Shown here: positions 1 to 14,100 of the stretch, piece after piece
Layout of the letters: every line of letters begins with the position of its first letter
Numbering within the stretch: position 1 is the stretch's first letter
Source of the DNA: Spodoptera frugiperda
Taxonomy: Eukaryota; Arthropoda; Insecta; Lepidoptera; Noctuidae
DNA: 64,000 bases
Assembly (NCBI RefSeq): GCF_023101765.2
Contig: NC_064218.1
Location: 8,866,001 to 8,930,000 of the forward strand
Direction of reading: 5' to 3'
Program-made: the position numbers and the translations under genes
Notes under the pieces: model-generated
The model's database searches: none
Told to the model about the DNA's origin: nothing
Seen by the model: the letters and a program-made list of their open reading frames with translations, nothing else

Positions 1-381
1 GCAATAATTTTCTCACAAATTCATATCGGGTCTACCTTCATATTCTACATCGTTTAAAAAGTGCGTTGCTCTCATAACGTACATCAGGACGCAAGTTTGT
101 TTAAAGAGGTTATTACAAGAAGCCGTAAACAACACTTTCTTACAAAGTTTCAGTAAAATGTTGAAGTTGCTAAAGTATTTGTAAAGAATCTCGCCGTGTT
201 TGTTGCGCAACGAACGAGCAAATTAATTTCTACTTACCTGGTTATTTAATACTTAGAAAAATTCCATTGACATAAAACTTCATTACATTTTAGAAAATAA
301 ATAATGATTGTCCCGTTGGTCTAGTAGTCGATGAAACCTTAGGGTCAAATCTTAAAAAAAAGAACGTTGCCCCACACTAAG

Positions 382-551
382 ATTTTCTCCTGTATCGTGG
401 ATGCGTTTACAAACATACGAGTACATCACACATCCCACTCAGACTAGAAACAGCAATTTGTGGATCACACAAAGAGTTGCTCCGTGTGGGAATCGAGCCC
501 GCTACACGTTGAGCGACAGCCGGTTTCCCAGGCACCGCGCTAACCATGCAG
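382..551 (-). repeat. tRNA-derived SINE, family B
   Basis: The plus strand reads TTTCTCCTGT at one end and GGGAATCGAGCCCGCTAC near the other. On the minus strand the latter is a pol III B-box (GGTTCGATTCC type). Similar copies lie near 21,722, 34,363, 40,290 and, inverted, 45,090. Confidence 0.7.
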
Positions 552-754
552 TTACAGAAAATGTTATTGGAATTTTATCGGTTCTTCAGATTTATACCAG
601 TAATAGTTCGGAGTCTGAAAGTCTTCTCGTAATAGAACAAAAAAGACACACCCCTCTTTTAATTGAGACTCCCAATTGGTGACAAATGGTTGTACTAGCT
701 TGAGGATATTTTTTTATTTTCTGATTTTATTTGCTAAGATTTCCAGAAGCCTTA

Positions 755-1028
755 GAGTGCTTTTCCACCAGAGATGTGCTATGCCATATTGCTGTGGATG
801 TGTTTGGTTTCCACCAATCATATTCATTGGTACACATAGCTTAGCACTAGTGGAAAAGGACTCAACTAATTTATTTATAAAGATGCGTGCTATGGATGGC
901 TTCCCTACTATCGATACATCACATACTCGAGCGTGAATCTTCCTCGCACAACATAGGTTAATATCAGTAGAAACGGTCACGTAGTTTCACAGCTTAGCTA
1001 TTACATCTTCGTAGTGGAAAAGCACCCT
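755..1028. mobile_element. Palindromic MITE, family M1
   Basis: The ends GTGCTTTTCCACCAGAGATG and GTGGAAAAGCACCC are inverted copies of each other, and the interior repeats TAGCTTAG/CTAAGCTA words. The same element recurs near 11,498, 14,590, 25,090 and 56,781. It has no coding capacity. Confidence 0.75.
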
Positions 1029-1904
1029 TGGGGCTCACTTTCATGTGAACTGATATTCAGTTACAACAAATAACTCTTATTTGTCACCAAACTGTCTTAC
1101 TTCCATTCCGTACTCAAACACTACGATTCGGAACAATGATGGTTTGTAGGCCGTACAAATATTTGTTCCGATGTGCAAATGGAAAGCGACCCTGAACAAA
1201 GAATCAACTCCCATGGATTTCATGGTGTTTTGATTCCTTTATTTAGTTATGGCTTTGTTTTAATCAAAATGCCATTACAGTACACTATACTGCATTTAAT
1301 AATGAATGAAAGCTGTTTACATAAGCAACGCACGAAATGAACGCGACCAATAAAATTTTAATTAATTATGCTGTTTTTGTAAAGCGTTTAATCAATTATC
1401 AATGTGCACAAATATTTTCGTGCCTTATTATAGTTATTTTACGAGTAGATAGGCAGTGTTTTAGGTACATACTTATAGCGATGGCGTATCAATCCTAAAT
1501 GTTCGGATTAATATTAACTTTTGCCGTTACATGGAGTCTCTGTCAAAAACTTAGATCGAAGTCCTTCATTCAAATATATCTTTTGAAGTTGCCTAGCTCT
1601 GAAATCGAACTCAGAACCTCATGTTACACATTAATGTAATATTTCAAAGCTACGAAGCGTGTTTTCCAGGGCATTCATAAAGAAAACGTATGAAGTGCAT
1701 ACCCGACGCGATTTACCACAAATTGTTAACCTCGTGTGTAGCGAGGCGCCCGCCGCCCGCGCGAGAGATGTGCTTAAAATTCTCTCAAATATGAACACAA
1801 TTTTAAAAATTTTACATTGCAATCTTGTTCTTATTGTGTGAATAAAACTTTTTGTACAAGGTGTAGTAACTGAAAAAATCTAAAGGTTTTGAACTGCGCA
1901 GATA

Positions 1905-2160
1905 CTTATCACTACATAATATAAAACAAAGTCGTTCTTTCTGTGCCTATCTATGCTTCTTGCTATAATATCTTTAAAACTATTCAAATGATTTTGATGC
2001 ATTTTTTATAAATAATAACTGTCATTTTTTATTTGTGTAAGTAGCTTACAAGATAACACTTTTATACGTCAATAAATTATAGATAGCATGATTCAATAGG
2101 AAAATTTATGTGCATAACATATGCGTAATATAATTAAAACTCTATAATAACCGTGTGAAC
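1905..2160. repeat. Dispersed repeat with ATAAAACAAAGTCG motif
   Basis: The motif AATATAAAACAAAGTCG followed by CTTTAAAACTATTC and GATTTTGATGC is shared with copies near 6,810, 28,310 (inverted) and 41,215 (inverted). It is probably a non-autonomous element; I cannot see its ends here. Confidence 0.5.
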
Positions 2161-3373
2161 CCGGTACGAGTCGCTAGTTCTACATAAATTACATAAACCC
2201 TAGATACTACGAGAATGTCTTAATTTCCCACAAATTCACGAGCTACCTCGTTCATAATAATTACTTAATGCAAAAGGTAAGTTTGTTCTACATACATGCC
2301 GCCGTCCACACAAGTTTGGCGAAAGTAGTGTACATGAAGCTCCCCTGGGGTCTTCTCCAGGAGTTATTACAGGCAGGTGAAGCTTATGGTGGAAGGTGGC
2401 TCTTATATTATTAGGTTAGGTGAAAGAATAAGTGTTAGAAGTCGTACAATTATGTACATAGAAACACCCGAATTTAATCCATGTAATAAGAGACGGGCCT
2501 ATTTTCATATCCCAATGGGCACAATTAAAACCTTTTTCCTTTAAAATATTTCTTTTTTTAATCGGGGAAAATACGAACCTTGCTTGGACCTTGTACTTGT
2601 AAATATTCGACAAACGAAGCAAGAAGCTAAATTAAAACTTACGATCAAAAACAGGCAACAACTTCGAATCGATGTCCAAAAACGTCTGTAGTCAAAATAC
2701 CTATCTAACATATGATCTACGAGTAACCTGTATAATGCACGCTACACTTCGCTACCGCTTGATTCGATTCAATTAAAACTGTACAGTTCAACTGTTTCTC
2801 CTACACAGCTTACGATGTGAACTGCATAGTTCGACTGTACAGTTAAAACTGCACAGAAAAATCGTTAGGTGACTAGCCGCTGTGAGAAACGTCGGTATTC
2901 ATATCATATCTTACCAGGTAACCTAACCAACGAACGACATACTTTTTTAATCTCGATAAAAACAAACCTGCCTCCAAAGTAACCAGAGTATCGGTATTCA
3001 GGCATTACCTCACCCTCACACTCCAACAGTTCGACAAAGTTCACTGAAGTTTCCTCTCCGGAGGGAAACTACCTCGAACAAATCATAAAGCGATCAAACA
3101 ATACCGGCGGATCCCATCCCTCTTGTTTATTTAATCCTGTCAGATTATCAAGATGCCTATCTGGAGAATTAAAGGAAATGTTGCTAGAATATTTTGGATT
3201 ACCGATGTCATAAAATTTGAAGCATATTTATTCTATTGAATTACAAGAAATAAAAACTTAAATAAGTAATAAATAAATATGTACGACTTATTATAACATA
3301 AAATAAAATAAAAATTATCACCTTTACGCGTCGAAGTACTCGTCCGCATCACTGTCACTGGGAACGTTCCCAG

Positions 3374-3442
3374 AAGACTGGCCGCATTGCCACGTTGAAT
3401 GGCAATGCTTATCTTTTGACCGAAGAAATAGCCAGTCTTCTG
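3374..3442. repeat. Small inverted repeat (hairpin)
   Basis: CCAGAAGACTGGC and GCCAGTCTTCTGG form a perfect 13-bp stem around a loop that itself contains the short hairpin CATTGCC...GGCAATG. No function is evident. Confidence 0.6.
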
Positions 3443-4042
3443 GTCACGAGTAGAGTCGAGTATTCATTCTTGTTTAAAAATCTAGACACACGGCAGTGTG
3501 TCCGCCAAGTTCGAGCAGTAAACCGACTACACCGGCCGTGGGTTATATTACACGAACCATTTCGGGCCAAGTTCGACCCACCTATAACTCAAAATCTATT
3601 TTATCTACGCATATGAAATTTCTAGTATCTGTCGAGATCTACTTACTTATCTAAAATACAAAATTTCATTAATGATACCTATTGTAGGTCTTGAGATATC
3701 GACGTCAGAAAATCGTCTATTTCTACTATACATTTCATGCGTAGAACTGACGTCACTCACTCCCATCAAAAACCTAGACCACTTCCAATGGTCGTATTGA
3801 TCTTGAAATTTGGCATGGACCTTAGGTCTTTAGGTCAAGGTAATAGGAAAAAATACTGAAAATGGCTAAGTGTGAGTCGGTTTTAAAAATAATGAAGGTG
3901 TAAATTCCTACCCCTAACGAACTAAATAGATTATCTATATCTTCCAATGGTCGTACCGACCTAAAATTCGTTACGAAGGTTTGTATTTAGTCAAAGTAAA
4001 GAAATAAGTCCCCCAGAAAATAAACCTTACAAAAATAAATGA

Positions 4043-4391
4043 AATCCCACCCAAAACAGGGAACGTGAAACGATTTCAAAATCAGATAATCAGAGCATGC
4101 TTCGCCTATAAAACGGTGACGATTAAGTACCAAGTTCCATACATAGAATCAGTTAAAAATGATATAACTTGGCAAGTTTTAATAGAAAATTATATACTTG
4201 ACTCATTGCGTTTAGTAGGTTTATAACAAAGTGTGTGAAAACTTGCCGAACTTGTTATATCATTTTTAACTGAGGTCTAGTGTATGGACACTTGGTACTT
4301 ATTTAGATCTCACTTCAGTTTTGATAGGCGAAGCAATTTGTATATTATCGAACTTGGTGCAGCCTTTCACATTTATGTTTTGGGTGGGATT
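4043..4391. mobile_element. Long palindromic MITE, family M7
   Basis: AATCCCACCCAAAAC and its exact reverse complement mark the two ends, about 350 bp apart. Inside, GCTTCGCCTATAAAAC pairs with GTTTTGATAGGCGAAGC, and GTTAAAAATGATATAAC pairs with GTTATATCATTTTTAAC. The whole element can fold into one long stem, and it has no ORF. Confidence 0.75.
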
Positions 4392-4406
4392 GGCTATAAT
4401 GGTAGA

Positions 4407-4731
4407 TGACTAATTTTTATATGCCCGTATGTGTAGATTATTTTAAAATATTAGACACGATATTATTTATGTAGTTACGGAAATAAATACTTTCGAAGAT
4501 ATATTGACTTGAAATAACGCATGACGTCATCTTCTAGGTAAGATTTATATATAGAAATAACGTATTTTCTCCCACTCCTAAACATGTGATTCGGTTTATC
4601 TAAGTAATACTTACTTATGTTATGACAAAATAAAAAAATACGTGTCTAATATATTTTTTTCGTTGCCTAACTGACGGACTAAATAGATTTTTAATTTCCA
4701 TACCCCATCATCATCCCTATTACCTTGAAAT
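4407..4731 (+). mobile_element. Repeat family M6, reference copy
   Basis: It starts TGACTAATTTTTAT and ends CATCATCCCTATT, with an internal inverted repeat ATTAGACACG / CGTGTCTAAT. Other copies lie at 36472-36762 (minus) and 43142-43369, and a fragment at 53203-53274. It is non-coding. Confidence 0.75.
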
Positions 4732-4767
4732 CGTCCCCCAGTCCCTTACAACCTGGTAACTACTTAT

Positions 4768-5010
4768 CAGGGAACGTGACGATTTCAAAATCAGAGAATC
4801 AGAGCAGTACCCCATTGTGGCACGTTAATAGAAATAAAATTAAATGTTGCCATTTGCAAGAATTACCACTCAAGTTGGGAAAATTGTTTCCGAACCAATA
4901 AATGTCTAGTTTCACAGTTTCCTGAAACTTTCAGTTTTGATAAAAGCAATTTGTATGTTTCAGTTGGTGCAGTGTTTATTTGGTTTTTGTGGAACGTATT
5001 TTCATATTTT
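4768..5010 (+). mobile_element. Diverged relative of family M7
   Basis: GGGAACGTGACGATTTCAAA and TTCAGTTTTGATAAAAGC match the outer parts of the element at 4043-4391, but the inner stem has been replaced by unrelated sequence. Confidence 0.55.
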
Positions 5011-5177
5011 GGCATTTATAATATTAAGTTAAGTTCTCTAAAATATTGTGTGACATTGCACAGAATGTCGAAATATGATAAAAAAAGATTTTATAGATGT
5101 TTTTGATTACGAAGCCATATAACCGTTAAATAGATCCCTTATTTTTTAATACTAACAGACAACTATTCGTTACCCAG

Positions 5178-8100
5178 GTGATGTGCGTGCAGTACTGGCC
5201 CCCGAACAAGGAGAAGGACGAGACGTACGGAGACATCAGCGTGGGCATCGTGCAGGAGGAGGAGCTCGCCAACTTCCACATACGCACCTTCAGACTCTAC
5301 AAAAGCGAAAAGAATGTACGTACACTTAAAGTATAATGTGTATAAATAAAGTATAAAGTAAAATGCATCGTATGATGCAACATCACGCCTTTTATCCCCG
5401 AAGGGGTAGGCAGAGGTGCACATTACGACACATAATGCCGGCAATGTCTTTACTTATACTTTTCACCATTTGTGTTATAAGTCCCATGTAATAGGGGGTG
5501 ACCCTATAGCGTGGGCATCGTGCAGGAGGAGCATCGCCAACTTCCACATACGCACTTCCGCTGTACAGCGAAAAGACTGTACGTAAATTTATCGAGAAAT
5601 CTTAAAAATCTCGATGTAATACGCCTTTCATCCCGACCCGGGTAATTGCAGAGCTGCACATTACCCCATAATGCCGGCAATGCCGATGTACAGTGTAAAT
5701 CCACTTTTCGGCCCATTTGTATTATAAGTCCCATTAACAGGGGGTTAGCCTATTGCAATAACACAGAGTTACTAGAATACAACGAAAAAATTAATTTTTA
5801 ACATTAAATATTATGTACACGTCTCATTTCGTCCGTTTTTCTAGTTAAAACAGCTTTCATTTTACATTAACTTACTCTTGAAATTAGGACCCGACTAACA
5901 GAAACTCGCAAAATGGCGACAGCTAGGCTAATTTGTAAATTAAATTAGTTCTTAGAAACTGCTAACTACCTTCTAGTAATTTATTCACGATTCCTGGAAT
6001 GTTGTCATCTCACCCTCTCTCAAAGTCTCAACACACAAGTACTATGTACAAAGTCAATACAAATTCAATCTTACAATCCTTTGAATTAGGTATATTGTTT
6101 CTTGAACATCTTTTTTACTGAGTAGTCAGTACCAGCTGTTCAGCTTCTATTGATCGTAGCATGATTTTTTTTTCATCGTCAGGTTTTTTAGTCCCAAAGG
6201 GATAGGCAGAAGTGCACATTACGGCACGTAATGCCGCTATACAATGTACTTTTCACAATTTGTGTTATAAGTCTCATTGTAATAGGGGTGAGCCTATTGC
6301 CATATACTGGGCTACTGATAAATTTTCGGAAATCCGAAAAAAGTCCAGCAATACTTTGCCCAACCCGGGAATCGAACCGGAAACCCCTTGCACTTGCGAC
6401 CACTCAACCAACGAGATAGTCTATGATATTTATAGCAGAAACTATAAGCCTCTAGAATTATTCAAATCGGACCAGTAGTTCCGGAGATTAGCGTTCAAAC
6501 AAACAAACCAACTCTTCAGCTTTAATAGATTTTATAAAGTTTAGTACAAAAGGGGTTGGGAGAAATATTTTAAGTCTGAATTCGTCTCCGTCGCCATTTA
6601 TTTTGTTCAGTAACCTGATTATTTTCACTTCACAACAAAACTTGAAGATTTTATTATTATTAATGCTTTGTTATTTCTTAGCGAGATTGGAATGGGAACA
6701 ACTATAGTTTTGTTTGTTGTACCTAGGGTATTGTCTGTCCTAGTTAAGTAAATAGTGTTGATTTACTATCTAACATATTTTAAAAAGGCTCAGCTTTCAT
6801 AGGACTTATCATTACACCTATTAATGTATTCAAAACATAGTATAAAACAAAGTTCCACGCTTTTCTTGTCACGCTTGTATGCTTAAATCTTTAAAACTAC
6901 GCAACGGATTATGATGCGGTTTTTTTAATAGATGGTGATTCAAGAGGAAGGTTTATATGTACCTATATAATATAAGCACCATCATCATTGCACCAAAATA
7001 AATAAGAAAAAGGATGAAAAGGGGTTTGGGTAAAGTTGGCGTCGTTTTGAAGTTGAGCGGCCAGTAATGAAACTTAAATATTATGAAAGAACAGAATACA
7101 GCGATCAAAAGCTATTATGGTCATATTTCTCTAAACCATATCGGAACTGAGATATTTGGTTTTATATTGGTCATTGAAATCGAAGAAGTTATTAAATGTT
7201 ATTGCACTCTTTATCTATGGGCCGATGGTGTGGCGCGCTTCTAATCTCTCGTGGACTTGTGGATAATTATAACGACCATAGACGTAGCCAGGGAGGGGGA
7301 GTTGGGGGTTCAAACCCCCGGAAAAATGCGTACCTAGACATTACAGAGCGTTATGTGTCTAGTGAGCATAGTACATCCCCTGTTTGGCAAAGGTCTGTAT
7401 GGACTACCTATGAATCTATTTAAAATATTACATAATTTTTTATTTTTTTTTGTTACACATTTCATGGGTCGACTTTCTGGTAGAAACACTGGAAGGGCAA
7501 GATGCACAAGGGCTAGATGCAATATTGGGCCACTATTGCTCATGTATAATCGGAAAACGGACCTTAGGCTGCTGTTCGCATATAATGTCCATTATATGGT
7601 ACATGGGATGGGGCAGATATCAAAATAATCTGACTCCGCCGGCACAATTTTTAGATACCATTATTCGACATAACATTGAGAACGAAATGGACTAAGAAAG
7701 TTAATATGTAAATGTGTTTTTAAAAATCATGTAATAAATGCAATAAGGTACCTATAATACTGTGTTTTTATTATTTCCTAGGGCCCAATACTAACGTCAC
7801 ATTGATAGACGAGAGGTCAAGAAACAGTAAAGCCAATAACTAATATCAATCTTCTAATAATATACAATAACTAAGTTTTTTTTTTTCACACAGGACGGTA
7901 ATTGAAGTATTTATAGAGACTACATTTTTAAATTCTTCAAACTCAAATATCTCAGCTTTGATATAACTTAGGATAAAAATAATTGAACATATATGTGTAA
8001 TAAATACAGCAGAACAAAGTAACATGAAAATTATTGGTGGCCGCTGAAAAAAAAAATGACGCCACAAGTCCATACAAAGTTACTCAAACCCCTTTATAAA

Positions 8101-11100
8101 GATAACAAACAACAACAACTGCCGCTCGATCGGGTTCTGAGAGTGAGGGAACAGACAGTGCACCTGTGTTTGCGCACTTACTTATGCACTGTATTACTTC
8201 CTAGTGGCTAGCCTATATAGTTAGACAGACTGGCCACCGTGGTCGAAATCAATCGGCAGATTTATTTATTTACTCTGAGGTTTAAATAATTGGCAAGAAT
8301 TTAGTTTATTCCAATAATGTTGCTTCAAAAGCATTTGTTAATTCAATAAAGTTACTTTTTTATTACTGAACTATAGTTATGTATAAATAAAAAAGCTTAA
8401 CACATTATAGTATGTATAACAAGTTAATAAAACAATAATTATAATGAACCAGTTATAAAATAATTTGAGTGCAAATTGAACAAGCACTTAATACGCGAAA
8501 TAAATGTATGAAGTAAATAATTTGTTTCTGATTAATTATGAACTGATGTCGTTTATTCAATCGCAGTTATGAGAATTTAATAAATTCCGACATTTTCCAT
8601 TTTATAATAACCTTCATTATTAAATTACTGCTTCATTGGTCACAAATAGCTTCACTAGAGGACTGACCGACAGACAGACATTTTGTTTACTTTATATGGT
8701 AATATTTGCTTTGACTTTCGAAAGTGCCTTCCCGGTCTATTTGAAATAAACAATTTTGACTTTGACTTTGACTTTGGTCAAGTGCGACTGATATTCAGGT
8801 CACAGTTTCTCAAGTTCGATTTCCGTGTCGGTCAAAGAGTCATTGGAGATATTCGACTTTTCGAAAAATTATGAGTAATATCAAAGAAGTACGCAAGTAC
8901 CATTCCCAGAAACAATAAGTAGTGAAAATTCCCTATGTGCTTGTGCACCTCTGCCTGATAAACGTGAGATTATTATGGATCTTTAATTTTTACTAACATA
9001 ATCGCCATTATACGAAGTCGATCTCCATTTTCCTCTTACTCCATCGACATTACCCCCCATTATTTCCCCCCAGGTGGTGGTAGAAGAGCGCTTCATCCTG
9101 CAGTTCCACTACACGCAGTGGCACTCGCACACCTGTCCGTTCAGCAACGCCCTGCTAGAGTTCAGGCGCCGGGTGCGCGCCGTGGTCGGCAGGAGACTGG
9201 CCACCAACCCCGCTGCCGGGCCTATGGTGGTGCATTGCAAGTAAGTTTTGCAGCCTTAATTAAGTAGCACGAGCAGCGTAATACGACGACACGCACCGTC
9301 ACATCGTGTCACCTTAACCTGTTGTATGCCGAAACGCAGATCTACGCGAGACACAATGTGTTTTCTATTGTTGTCTTATATACGGCATACAAGGGGTTAA
9401 TAATTAATAGCATGATTATGTATTTTATATGTTTTAGTATAGTATTATTGTATTAATATTGGCCTTCGTTGCCTGATGTAAATTAATAAATAAAAAAAAA
9501 AGTTTTCTAAAGTGTAGTGTGTAAGTTGATTAGTTTACTCTCTACTTAGATTAGGAAGTCTAATTGCCATATTTTTTTAGACGAATGATTAAAAGAAAAA
9601 ATGTTTTATTATAATTCTCATTAGTTACTAACAAACTGATATTTATTGATTAGATAGTCAGGATATTTACTTAACTACCGCAAGTCATTACTTACTTCTT
9701 CTTAGTTTAGCTATTTCAGTATTTAAACACTTATTTTCATAGAAAAACTAAGTAAGTTCCCAACTGCTACGTTCACCAAACCATTTACACAATTTGCTAG
9801 ACATTACAGCTTAATAACAACGCGACTTTAGCCTTTATTACTGAAAGTAATAACATAGTTAAAATAAAAACATTAGGAAATTGCACCTAAGTGCCTTTGA
9901 AACTAGGTGCATCGCAAAATTAGTTTACTATCTGAGTATATGTGCCAAGCAAATAGCATTTGATGCACTTCCCCGTTTACTGAGCTTGAGTAACATGTAA
10001 ATTATGACTGCGATATCATAGTCAGAGTAACATATTATTATGTATGTGAGTACGTGATTAAATTCAATGTGTATTTTGAGTGTGTTGTACAAACATGGGG
10101 TTTATAACATCGTGTTCTACAAGTAGTGTGTAATCAATTTGAACTTGTGTGTGTAGTTAATCCTTTTGTGATTATTCCCTGTTGTCTCCATATTGGAAGT
10201 CCCTACTACTGATATTTCTAACAACTGTGTTTCATTTCCTAAAAACATTCCTTCCGCCACTTATAATGAGGCACTTTCGGAAACATTTTACTAAATAGTG
10301 ATTAACTAATTCAAGCCTTTAAGAGAAAAAAGTATTTTTTTAAAAGGCTGGTAACACGCCTTTGTCTCCTATAGTGTTGCGGGTGTCCATGAGCGGCGCT
10401 GATCGCTTACCATCAGGTGACAAGTCTGCTCGTTTACCCCCTATTCCATAAAGAAAATCAATCATATGGTGACTGAATATACGACAGTCTTTTATAAAAC
10501 AGGATTTTATGTTAGATAGTGAAATAAAAAAAAACTCCATATTAAAACGAGTCTCCTCTTCTAGTGACGGAGGCGGTCGGTCGGGCGTCTACTTGGCCAT
10601 TGACGCAAACCTCGAGCTGGCTGAAGAAGAAGACTGCTTTGACGTGTTCGGGTTCTTGAAGAAACTCCGACAATCACGGAAAGGACTTATAGAAAATGAG
10701 GTAAGGTCTATACTTTTACCAATTATACATACATAATGATTATAGCATCATTACTTATTTTATATTTAACTGACGACAAAACCGGGAATCTTAAAGTACC
10801 TGGTAAGAGGGGGTAAGCAGGGGTATAAGTACAAAGAATATTAGCACTGACAATAGGTATACCTATCGTATAAGCTAAGAGTTTGCACTGCACTTAGAAA
10901 CTCTTGGTAGAGAATGGTAATAGAATCTCAATAGATTGCTGTTACTTAACAAATTCTGCTCTTGACTAAGTTTTCTCAGATTTAACTAACGTAAATAAAC
11001 CTAAGTATTCACACAAGCCCGACAGTCACCATTGTAGAAAAATAATTTATGCACGTTAAATAAACAGAATGCAATATAAATACAGAACAAATGCCCGAAT

Positions 11101-14100
11101 GCCACTTAAATACAGCAGCATTCACTGCAGCGCAAAATTGAATTTCACAAGAAAGGCAGCTTTTAGTACCAACTTATACTCTCTAATTGAAGATTTTCTC
11201 CAACATGGTACAATAACAGGAGAAATTGAGCTCCGAGTTGAGTATTAGTAGAGATTGTGTAAGCATTAATATCAGTGATTTACTGCGAAAATGTAGCCAA
11301 GTGCTCCCGTATGGAATTCTTAAAGAGAACAAGTTTGTTTCCGATATCGCTCTAATAGGGTATGTTCTTAAGTAAAATGTTTTATTGAAGCTCTCGTGTT
11401 TCGGTCGGGAAATGAAATGAATCAAAAAGAAAATCTTGTTGTGGAATTCGTGATCAAACTTCGTAAAGGATATTTATTATCTATATACAACTCTGAAGAG
11501 TGCTTTCCCACCATAGATGTGCTATGCGGATGCGTTTGACTTTCATGTATCACATTCAATGGTACACATAGCTTTGCACTGGTGGACACTGACTCAGCTA
11601 ATCTGTAATGTTTTTTTTCTATGGATAGATGCGTGCTATGGATGGCTTCCCTATTTACTATTACTTACATATTTATTATTGCGAGCTGCGATCTTCCGCA
11701 CACATCTACATAGCTTAGTATCAGTGGTCGGATAGGTTCTACATCTTCGTAGCACAGCCACATACCACATCTCTGGCGGAAAAGCACGCATATGGAGAAC
11801 TAAGATTCTATTTTGTTTCCAAAATAGAATCAATACACAAACTCCTTCAGAATTCCAATCAACAATTGATTAATGAGTAGCATTTTATTGCACCAAAGAG
11901 GAATATTCTAAATTATTTATTTCTTCATGCTACAGGAACAATACAAATTCGTATACGATACGTTAGAAGAACACGTTGTCTGTGGAGTCTCCTGGTTCCC
12001 AGTCTCAGAACTGTCTCAGAGACTGAAGCAGAAGTCTCAGAGGGACCCGGTGTCGAAGCTCAATGAGTACCAGAAGGAGTACCAGCAGATCTGCAAGCAA
12101 ACTCCTCGGTTCACGATAGGAGACTGCGCTGGTGGACACCGCGGGGACAATCGGGAGAAGAACCGAGATGTGCTGGTCGTGCCTCGTAAGTTACTGTTGA
12201 TGATTCTATGTTTATGGGCAGCTAATTGCTTACTATCAGATGACCCAGATGGGAATTTGATTGATTTTGAACTGATTCAAATTTTGGTCCAGTATTCAAA
12301 GACAATATTTTTTTATTTAGATAAACAGAAGAAGAAATTATGATGGATAAGATTATATAACATTAGAACTTGTGACTTAATATTTACCATGTTTATTAAT
12401 GTCTAATAGTTTCCGATATTTCGCCACTGTATCAAGCGCCATGATCACGGATGAACTTCTAATGATAATTATTGTTAGTGACCATATCAATTCGAAAACT
12501 TATAGGATGGTTAAGATTACATTATATGATTAAGAATGTATTAAATGCATTCTGACTTAAAACATTGTCAGATTTATGCAGATAAATCATAAAACTACAG
12601 GATTCTATGTTACTATTCTCTTTTATCCTCACAAACTTTGTGCAACTTCTTGTTACCATTTGCTTTGTACGTTTTTTTTATATCTGACAGAAGAATGTTT
12701 TGTTGCAGCCGACAACTTTCGTCCATACTTGACGTCCTTCCAAGGAAACAGCTTCACCGACTACATCAATGCAGTCTTTGTAGATGTAAGTACTGATTTA
12801 TTGCATCAAAACTGTTTAAACTAGAGACACTTAATTTTTAACACATTGAACGCCGTGGTGGTCACCGGTGACCGACGTTAGCGGAGGATTTGTCTTCAAC
12901 AGTTTTCTATTAGCAGTCAAAGACTTAACCGACTTAAAAAAGGGAGGTTCTCAGTTTGACCTATATTTATGTATGTATAATTTGGGCACAATTATCTCGC
13001 GTTTGGCTGAACCGATTTCATCATAGAAGTTTTCAAACTTAGGAGAAGGTTTTAGGTATATTACCAGACTTAAAAAAAATTAGGTCCACACTTTAACATG
13101 TGTTTAAATACATGTGTTGAATTCGGTTTCTTTTAAACGTAGTTTATCCATTCACCACCCTTACTCTTTCTGTGGGTGTCTTTTGGCAGAGACTGGTAGC
13201 CTAGGTTTTGCTAATGAATTTAATTCACAGGATGTAATTCCCTTTAATTGCAGGATCACTATGTATAGAAAATAATATTTTAGCATGTAAATCTATCCTT
13301 TGTTTGGAAGTCCAAATTAACAATACAAAATAAAATAAAACACACTTTACTCAGACCTACAAGGTGCCAACGTAAAATAGTATCACTCCAACAGAAATGA
13401 AAGCACAATTTTATTAAGCAAAATGCAATTTCCTTAGCTGTGTCCTGGACTTAGAAAGTTCATCTTTTCATTTAATGTGACTTTATAGTGACGGGCGCGA
13501 CACCGCACTCAGGCGTAGTGTTAATGTACCTTTGTGGTTGAACAGTAGTTATGGTTATCCCTTACTTTTTACATTATTGCCGTGACTCCTACCTAATGGG
13601 AAAGAGAAATGGGGTGAAATGTGAGAGCTCCGTCTTGAGTTGGGTTCTCTGAATCTTGTTCAGTAGTGGAAGATTCGTTTAGAATAGAGGATGGGTAATA
13701 GACTACTTAATTGTTGAGCTTTTGTTGAAATGTTAATCGCTTATGGTCATACTGAATGTACAGTCTAAAAATGTACTTGCTGTATATAGATAGTGCTGAT
13801 GCGGCAGCTGTGTCGCGTTCGTAATTTTAATTATAAATAGTCATAGTCATCGATTAAGTAAATTAACTCAGTGCTAATAAACCTACGATAGAAAACGGTA
13901 TAGCCAATTTTCTACTTGAATAACTTAACTAATAAAAAAATATAATATAAGTGATTCATTCTCTTTGCACCCTTTCAATTCGCACCTACTTAACTTCGAG
14001 AAACGAAATTTTTTATTAGTGAACATAAGAAAAGTGTTATAACCGTACACTGAATGTTACCATAAACTATTAAGGTTTAAAAAAATATACCTGTTTTTTC

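Larger units (their letters stand above)
1..5177. other. Upstream intron of the PTP gene (no exon recognised)
   Basis: I see no coding exon here. The next exon upstream should encode the IATQGP / DFW part of D1, and nothing like it is present, so the stretch is best read as intron interior that continues beyond the left edge. It holds a tRNA-derived repeat near 382, a palindromic MITE near 755, a dispersed repeat near 1,905, a small hairpin near 3,374-3,442, and two related palindromic elements plus an ATTAGACACG repeat between 4,043 and 5,010. The rest is AT-rich sequence without recognisable features. Confidence 0.6.
5316..9073. other. PTP intron with repeats
   Basis: This 3.8-kb intron holds the broken exon copy, a SINE with tRNA-like head on the minus strand (6174-6418), a dispersed repeat near 6,810 and a LINE 3' end near 8,645. 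I see no extra exon; the D1 sequence is contiguous from SEKN to VVVEERF across it. Confidence 0.75.
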
